DNA from: JACCTH01 sp963761985 | GTDB taxonomy: Bacteria > Actinomycetota > Acidimicrobiia > Spongiisociales > ZC4RG35 | Assembly (NCBI GenBank): GCA_963761985.1 | Contig: CAVXIT010000005.1 | Coordinates: 1 to 64,000, forward strand | Direction of reading: 5' to 3' | Length of the DNA stretch: 64,000 bases | Shown here: positions 58,647 through 64,000 of the stretch, one piece after another | How positions within the stretch are numbered: the stretch's first letter is position 1 | Layout: the number at the start of each line of letters is the position of its first letter | Position numbers and translations under genes: made by a program | Notes under the pieces: generated by a model | Told to the model about the DNA's origin: nothing | Databases searched by the model: none | Seen by the model: only the letters and a program-made list of their open reading frames with translations

Positions 58647-59677
58647 GCTTCCTGCACGACCTTGCCCAGGGAAGCACGACTTTCGATTTCGTTGGCAAGC
58701 GCGTCCTCTGGTTCCGGATCTCAGCGGTGCTCGTAGCAATCTCACTCGGCTTTTTGGTCTTCCGCGGCCTGAACCTCGGCATCGAATTTCGAGGAGGCAC
58801 AACGATCAATGCCAACAACCCGGCCGGGGCCTCGGTGCCGGAGCTTCGTGAGCTGACCGACGCGGCGGGGGTCGACGGAGCAGTGATTCAGCTCATCGAT
58901 GGAGGCGGAGCCGTGCGAGTGCAGACCCCGGCGCTCGTTCCTGAGGTCGAGTCAGAGTTGATTGACGCAGTGGCCAACCTCACCGGATCTGAACGGGCCG
59001 ACGTGTCCTCCACCTCGATCGGGCCTAGCTTCGGCGCGCTGATCCTGCGCCAATCGCTGGTGGCGCTGGCGGCGTTCCTGGTTGCGGTCGCGCTCTTCAT
59101 GTCATGGCGCCTCGAGTGGAAAATGGCCGGGGCCGGGCTCGCCGCGTTGGCTCATGACCTGATCATCACGGTGGGGATCTATTCGATCACCTGGTTCGAG
59201 GTAACGCCTGCCACCGTGATTGCCCTGCTGACGATCCTTGGTTACTCCCTCTATGACACCGTTGTGGTCTTCGACAAAGTCACCGAGCTGGTCACTGAGC
59301 TCGGAGACCGCATGAACTACTCCGACATCGTCAACCGGGCGATGAACATGGTGCTGGGTCGTTCCCTGAACACCTCGCTCACCTCGTTGTTACCGGTCGG
59401 CTCGGTTCTCTTTGTTGGCTCCTTCTTATTCGGGGCGACGGCACTGAGAGACTTTGCGCTCGCTCTGTTTGTCGGTTTGGCCGCCAGCACGTATTCCTCG
59501 ATCTTCGTGGCCGCGCCACTGCTTGCCATTTGGAAGGAAGGCGACGTGGAGTGGACCAACCGGCGCACCAGGCTCGCGGCCCGAGCCGAGCGCGCCGAGC
59601 CCGGACGAGCGCGGACCACAGGTGGAGGTTCTGCGGGGCGCCCTAGCCGGCCGCGACCTCCCAAAGGGCGCCGTTAA
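58643..59677 (+). CDS. secF: Protein translocase subunit SecF
   Basis: SecF partners SecD. It has FDFVGKRVLWFRISAVLVA, NLGIEFRGGTTI (D1-like), then six transmembrane helices including AALAHDLIITVGIYSITWFE and the proton-path LGYSLYDTVVVFDKV. A basic, Pro/Arg-rich tail ends it. GTG 58643 overlaps the secD stop and gives 344 aa. Confidence 0.95.
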   Translation: MSFLHDLAQGSTTFDFVGKRVLWFRISAVLVAISLGFLVFRGLNLGIEFRGGTTINANNPAGASVPELRELTDAAGVDGAVIQLIDGGGAVRVQTPALVPEVESELIDAVANLTGSERADVSSTSIGPSFGALILRQSLVALAAFLVAVALFMSWRLEWKMAGAGLAALAHDLIITVGIYSITWFEVTPATVIALLTILGYSLYDTVVVFDKVTELVTELGDRMNYSDIVNRAMNMVLGRSLNTSLTSLLPVGSVLFVGSFLFGATALRDFALALFVGLAASTYSSIFVAAPLLAIWKEGDVEWTNRRTRLAARAERAEPGRARTTGGGSAGRPSRPRPPKGRR

Positions 59678-59690
59678 GTAGAATTTCGAG

Positions 59691-60206
59691 GTGGACCTCG
59701 CCGCTCTCATCCGCGACATTCCCGACTTTCCGGAGCCGGGAGTCGTTTTCAAGGACATCACTCCCGTTCTGGCCGACGCGGCCGCTTTTGCTGCCTTGAT
59801 CGAAGGGCTTACGACCTCCCATCGGGACATGGGAATCGACAAGGTCGCCGGGATCGAAGCTCGTGGATTCACTCTCGCCGCGCCGGTGGCCTGTGAGCTT
59901 GCGGCGGGTTTCATTCCCTTGCGCAAGCCGGGAAAACTTCCCTGGAACACGTTCAACGAGAGCTACAACCTGGAATACGGCCAGGACGCCCTCGAAATGC
60001 ACACCGATGCGATTGTTGAGGGCGAGAGCGTGCTGATCGTCGATGACGTGATCGCGACCGGTGGGACCGCGGCCGCGGCAGTGAACCTGCTCGAGCGGGC
60101 CGGTGCGAAAGTGGCGGGGGTGACTGTGTTCATCGAGCTCGGCTTCCTCCACGGTCGTGATGCAATCGAAGGAGTGCCGTTTCATGCCCTCCTCCGCTAC
60201 GACTGA
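59691..60206 (+). CDS. apt: Adenine phosphoribosyltransferase
   Basis: Apt salvages adenine to AMP using PRPP. It shows IRDIPDFPEPGVVFKDITPV at the start, GIEARGF, and the PRPP motif VLIVDDVIATGGTAAAA. The length is 171 aa, starting at GTG 59691. The 3' end overlaps the rel start by 23 bases. apt between secF and rel is the standard actinobacterial order. Confidence 0.96.
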   Translation: MDLAALIRDIPDFPEPGVVFKDITPVLADAAAFAALIEGLTTSHRDMGIDKVAGIEARGFTLAAPVACELAAGFIPLRKPGKLPWNTFNESYNLEYGQDALEMHTDAIVEGESVLIVDDVIATGGTAAAAVNLLERAGAKVAGVTVFIELGFLHGRDAIEGVPFHALLRYD

Positions 60207-62349
60207 GCCTTCTCTAGCCCGAGTGGCCGAGGCGCACCAGCGCCACTATCCGGGTGCCGATTTCGGCCAGCTCAACGAGGCTTATCGCGTTGCTGAGGAA
60301 GCCCACCGCGGCCAGCTGAGGAAATCAGGCGACCCCTACATCACCCACCCAGTCGCAGTCACCGAGATTCTTGCCGAGTACGGCTTGGACACACCGACGC
60401 TTGCGGCGGCGTTGCTGCACGACACGGTTGAGGACACCGATGTAACGCTCGCACAGATCGAGGCGAAGTTCGGTTCCGAAGTCGCTCTGCTTATCGATGG
60501 TGTCACCAAGCTCGACCGAATTCAGTACTCCTCACCCCAGGAGGCCCAAGCAGCCACGATTCGAAAGATGGTGGTCGCAATGGCGCAAGACGTGCGTGTG
60601 CTCCTGATGAAGCTTGCCGACCGCCTGCACAACATTCGCACGGTCTCGGCCCTTCGACTGGAGAAGCAACAGCGGGTGGCGCTTGAGACCCTCGACGTCT
60701 ATGTGCCGCTCGCCCATCGCCTGGGCGTCCAGGAGATCAAACATGAGCTCGAGGATCGTTGCTTTGCGATTCTCGAACCGGGGATCTACGCCGAGATCGA
60801 ATCAAAGCTCGTCGAGCGCGCGCCTGAACGCGAAGTGTTCATCGAGAAGGTGATCTCCGAACTCGTAGCTGCGCTGAGCGACGCTGGGATTCCGGCCAGC
60901 GTGACCGGACGCCCGAAACACCACTACTCGATCTATCGCAAGATGGTCGAGGATCAGCGGGGCTTTGGTGAGATCTTCGACCTGATCGGAATTCGGATCA
61001 TCACCAACGACCTGCGCAATTGCTATGCCGCCCTTGGTCTCGTCCATTCGAAGTGGGTGCCGGTGACCGGACGCTTCAAGGACTTCATCGCAATGCCCAA
61101 GATGAACCTCTATCAGTCGCTCCATACCACCGTCATAGGCCCCGATGGCAAGCCACTTGAGGTGCAGCTCCGCACCGAGGAGATGCACCGTTTGGCCGAA
61201 TCGGGGATCGCGGCCCACTGGCGCTACAAGGAAGGCTCATCCGCTTCCGACGTTCCCTGGGTCGGCGATATTCGGACGTTGCTAGAAACCGAAGACCCTC
61301 AGGAATTTCTCGACACTCTGAAGCTGGACTTCTACCAGGACGAGGTGTTCGTCCTCACTCCGGCAGGAGACGTCAAAACGCTCCCACGCGGCGCGACTGC
61401 GATCGACTTCGCCTATGCCGTCCACACCGAGGTCGGCAACCGTTGCGTCGGGGTACGGATCAACGGGCGTCTCTTGCCTCTCTCCACCCGGCTCGAATCG
61501 GGCGACATCGTCGAGGTTCTGGCCTCGAAGGCGGTCGATGCCGGCCCAAGCCTCGATTGGCTGAACTTCGTGCGCACCTCGCGGGCCAAGTCGAAGATCA
61601 AAGCCTTCTTCCTCCGCGAACGCCACGAACAGGCGCTGGCCGAGGGGAAAGAACTCATCGCGACCGCGTTTCGTAAGGAGGGTTTCGGACTCGGGGCGAG
61701 TGCCCGCGACGCCTATCTGGCCGACATCGCCGTCGAACTGGGCAAAACCGACCTCGAAACGCTGCTGGTGGCAGTCGGAGATGGATCGGTCCTCGCTTCG
61801 ACGGTCGTGAATCGGCTCCACCGCCTACTCGATCCCCAATTGGATGAGGCCGAAGATCTTCTCGCCCCACCACGACCGAGGAAACGGCAAGGGCTGCCCG
61901 GGCCGTCGATCATCGTCGAGGGGATGGAGGACATGCTCGTTCAGATTGCCCGCTGTTGTGCGCCGGTGCCCGGTGATCCAATCGTGGGATTCATCACGGT
62001 GGGCAGGGGCGTGTCGGTACACAGAGCAGACTGCACCAACATCTCCTCTTTGTCCGATCGGCGCATGGTCGAGGTTTCCTGGCCCCCAGACCGGGTCGGA
62101 TCGTTTGCGGTTTGGATCCAGGTCGAAGCCCTCGATCGCACGCGGCTCCTCCGCGACGTGACCGCGGGCATCTCCGACCTCGGGGGCAACATCCTCGCTT
62201 CTTCTTCGGTGACCGGCCGGGACCGTGTCGCGGTTCTGCGGTATGAAGTAGAGCTCTCCGATCCAGGGGCGCTCCCTCGACTCCTTTCCGACTTGAAGGG
62301 CGTAGACGGAGTCTTTGCGGCCTACCGCATCGTTACCGAGCCCTCCTAG
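60184..62349 (+). CDS. rel: Bifunctional (p)ppGpp synthetase/hydrolase (Rel/RSH)
   Basis: Rel makes and degrades (p)ppGpp in the stringent response. Domains in order are HD hydrolase (LLHDTVEDTDVT and ADRLHNIRT), the synthetase (GRPKHHYSIYRKM, HTTVIGPDGKPLEVQLRT), TGS (VFVLTPAGDVKTLPRGATAI), helical and zinc-finger region (ARCCAPVPGDPIVG) and ACT (RLLRDVTAGISDLGGNILA). Intact HD residues indicate a bifunctional enzyme. ATG 60184 follows AAGGAG and overlaps apt; it gives 721 aa. Confidence 0.95.
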   Translation: MPSSATTEPSLARVAEAHQRHYPGADFGQLNEAYRVAEEAHRGQLRKSGDPYITHPVAVTEILAEYGLDTPTLAAALLHDTVEDTDVTLAQIEAKFGSEVALLIDGVTKLDRIQYSSPQEAQAATIRKMVVAMAQDVRVLLMKLADRLHNIRTVSALRLEKQQRVALETLDVYVPLAHRLGVQEIKHELEDRCFAILEPGIYAEIESKLVERAPEREVFIEKVISELVAALSDAGIPASVTGRPKHHYSIYRKMVEDQRGFGEIFDLIGIRIITNDLRNCYAALGLVHSKWVPVTGRFKDFIAMPKMNLYQSLHTTVIGPDGKPLEVQLRTEEMHRLAESGIAAHWRYKEGSSASDVPWVGDIRTLLETEDPQEFLDTLKLDFYQDEVFVLTPAGDVKTLPRGATAIDFAYAVHTEVGNRCVGVRINGRLLPLSTRLESGDIVEVLASKAVDAGPSLDWLNFVRTSRAKSKIKAFFLRERHEQALAEGKELIATAFRKEGFGLGASARDAYLADIAVELGKTDLETLLVAVGDGSVLASTVVNRLHRLLDPQLDEAEDLLAPPRPRKRQGLPGPSIIVEGMEDMLVQIARCCAPVPGDPIVGFITVGRGVSVHRADCTNISSLSDRRMVEVSWPPDRVGSFAVWIQVEALDRTRLLRDVTAGISDLGGNILASSSVTGRDRVAVLRYEVELSDPGALPRLLSDLKGVDGVFAAYRIVTEPS

Positions 62350-62352
62350 TTC

Positions 62353-62997
62353 GTGCTGATCGCAACGGCCCCGCTCTGGCTTGCAGCCACAAACACCTAT
62401 GTCGTGGCTTCTGAACGCGGCGGGTTGGCGGTTGTCATCGACGCTCCGCCCGACGATCAGGCCATCGTTGACCTGCTCGAAACGAACCAGCTATCTCCGG
62501 TCGCCCTGCTCTTGACTCATGGCCACGTCGACCACAGCGGTGGTGCCGGGCCCTTCGCCCGGCGTACGGGGGCAGTCGTTTACACCCACCCGTCTGATGA
62601 CTATCTCACGCTGCGTCCGACGGATCAGCTGCAGGGCTTGTTCGGGTACTCGCCGCCAGGCGACTGGGAACCTCCGACATTTCGCACAGATCTCGTCGAC
62701 GGTGAAGTGCTCACCCTGGCCGGAATCCAGCTCGAGGTGCGGCATACGCCCGGACATACACCCGGCCACTGCTGCTTCCTCCTCGCTGCCGAAGGAGTGC
62801 TCTTCTCGGGTGACCAACTGTTCGCCGGTTCGGTAGGCCGCACCGATCTCCCCGGCGGCGACTGGGACACACTCTTGGACTCGATGAAACGACGAGTCCT
62901 CGATCTCGACGACGAGGTGCGGGTGCTTCCCGGTCATGGCCCCGAAACCACCATCGGCGCCGAACGCCGCCACAACCCGTTCTTAGGAGACCTCTAG
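62353..62997 (+). CDS. MBL-fold metallo-hydrolase (glyoxalase II-like)
   Basis: The 214-aa protein has the metallo-beta-lactamase fold with THGHVDHSGG (HxHxDH), HTPGHTPGHCCFL, LFSGDQLF and LPGHGPETT. It resembles the small glyoxalase II/YcbL group found next to rel in many bacteria, which may hydrolyse thioesters such as lactoyl-thiols. GTG 62353 starts 3 bases after rel. It converges on the next gene at CTAG. Confidence 0.9.
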   Translation: MLIATAPLWLAATNTYVVASERGGLAVVIDAPPDDQAIVDLLETNQLSPVALLLTHGHVDHSGGAGPFARRTGAVVYTHPSDDYLTLRPTDQLQGLFGYSPPGDWEPPTFRTDLVDGEVLTLAGIQLEVRHTPGHTPGHCCFLLAAEGVLFSGDQLFAGSVGRTDLPGGDWDTLLDSMKRRVLDLDDEVRVLPGHGPETTIGAERRHNPFLGDL

Positions 62998-63944
62998 AGC
63001 TTCAGCCCGTCGATCAACGCGACCTCTTCGGCCGACAACACGCCGCTTCGTTCGGATTCCAGCGCTTCTTTGAGCTCTGTTCGATTCTTCACTCCAAGCA
63101 CAACGGTGTCGACTCCTTCCACAGAAAGGGCGTATCGATAGGCGAGGGAAGCAGGTGTTTCGCCCATCTCGGCAGCGAGCGCACGAAAAGGAGCAGCACG
63201 CTCGAAGTCGGCTGCCACCCAATGATCCCCAGGAAGCTCCCGGTCGATTGCATTGGTGAGAGCTCCGGCCTGGAGAGCGCGGATGCCCATAACGCCTGTG
63301 CCACGGGTGACTGCGCTAGCGATCAGGTCGCGCAAGCGAGGCGGTTCATCCGACCACGCCATGTCACCCGGGGAGTTGAGAGCATTGGCGACCACTTGCA
63401 CGGCAGCCGGGCTGGGTTCCTCTCCAAGGACTGGAATCACGGTGCTTGGTGGATGAGCGCCGGTGATACCCCAAGCACCAACCAGACCGCGTTCGACAAG
63501 ATTCTCCAAAGCCGGGCGAGCGACCTCTCGAAAGAGCGCTAAGGGAGTTCTTGTGTCGGTGCCTTGCGAATCGTCGGCAACGATCGGGCTGTGGAGAAAA
63601 AACAGGTCGACAAAGTCAACCTTCATTCGTGCAAGGCTTTGCTCGAGGGAGCGCTGCATTGCCTCACCAATTTCGGAGGCAGGAGCATTACCCACGTGGT
63701 GCTTCGTTCCGATTCGGAGACCCGCCGGCAGGCTGCCATGAAAGGCATCGCCCAGGACAGTCTCCGCTTCACCGTCTCCGTAACTGGGGGCCACATCGAC
63801 AAGCGTGATGCCGGAGTCGACAGCCTCTCGTAGCGTCGCAACCGACTCGGATCGGTTTGTCGACCCCCATACCTGACCAATTCCCCCACCACCAATGGTC
63901 AGGACGCTAACTGGCCACAAGGAACCGAGCATTCTGGTTTCCAT
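62994..63944 (-). CDS. Aldo/keto reductase family protein
   Basis: The 316-aa TIM-barrel oxidoreductase has the catalytic Asp/Tyr in TLVDVAPSYGDGEAE, Lys in RIGTKHHVG and His in VDLFFLHSP. The NADPH-binding C-terminus (VVLGVKNRTELKEAL) is typical. ATG 63944 is chosen because the family starts there with METRMLGSLWPVSVLTIGGG; an upstream frame to 63986 is possible. The substrate is unknown. Confidence 0.88.
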   Translation of the reverse strand: METRMLGSLWPVSVLTIGGGGIGQVWGSTNRSESVATLREAVDSGITLVDVAPSYGDGEAETVLGDAFHGSLPAGLRIGTKHHVGNAPASEIGEAMQRSLEQSLARMKVDFVDLFFLHSPIVADDSQGTDTRTPLALFREVARPALENLVERGLVGAWGITGAHPPSTVIPVLGEEPSPAAVQVVANALNSPGDMAWSDEPPRLRDLIASAVTRGTGVMGIRALQAGALTNAIDRELPGDHWVAADFERAAPFRALAAEMGETPASLAYRYALSVEGVDTVVLGVKNRTELKEALESERSGVLSAEEVALIDGLKL

Positions 63945-64000
63945 CAACGTGGACTTTCCCACTGCCAGGGTCGGCAGCCAAACCAAACTTTCTCCGAAAT

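Overview
Organism. This is a GC-rich, gene-dense window from an actinobacterium, probably a deep-branching lineage such as Acidimicrobiia; that last step is inference. The evidence is the lexA / LysM protein / nrdR neighbourhood seen in mycobacteria, a phosphatidylinositol-mannoside block (CDP-alcohol transferase, acyltransferase, PimA-like mannosyltransferase) running straight into pdxS-pdxT-yebC-ruvC-ruvA-ruvB, a mycothiol synthase homologue, and the yajC-secD-secF-apt-rel order. GTG and TTG starts are common and most neighbouring genes overlap by 4 bases.

Layout. (1) 1-6500: the tail of RNase Y, miaB-miaA-dapF, then lexA divergent from a LysM protein, each with its own SOS box, followed by nrdR, a membrane protein and dut. 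(2) 6500-6820: tRNA-Gly, tRNA-Cys and tRNA-Val. (3) 6801-11947: a 5.1-kb island in the 3' end of tRNA-Val, bounded by an exact 19-bp repeat. It holds an integrase remnant, a CAP-domain protein, a tiny membrane protein, an Asp-box protein, a small secreted protein and a DctP-like lipoprotein that seems to start at CTG. (4) 12-25.6 kb: mixed accessory genes, including an N-formylglutamate amidohydrolase / DUF1704 / ATP-grasp operon, a serine hydrolase-patatin pair, mycothiol synthase and a second tRNA-Val. (5) 25.7-39.97 kb: thrS, citrate synthase, an EF-G-like GTPase, PIM synthesis, PLP synthase, Holliday-junction resolution and queA. (6) 39.97-55.56 kb: a catabolic cluster between queA and tgt. 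(7) 55.6-64 kb: tgt, yajC, secD, secF, apt, rel, a metallo-hydrolase and an aldo/keto reductase.

The most interesting region is the catabolic cluster. An XRE-cupin regulator and a short-chain dehydrogenase face a tightly coupled operon: an LhgO-like oxidase, a 3-hydroxyisobutyrate-dehydrogenase-like enzyme, a bicupin, a creatinase-fold M24 protein, TPP-dependent dehydrogenase E1 alpha and beta, an amidohydrolase, and a ribose-type ABC importer. Its last gene encodes one polypeptide that joins an importer permease to a second amidohydrolase. This looks like an uptake-and-hydrolysis pathway for an unidentified, probably nitrogen-containing, compound.

Caution. At least eight genes or fragments carry single-base frameshifts, several at short homopolymers and one in the core gene secD. 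Many of these are probably sequence errors. Coordinates of such genes span both reading frames.
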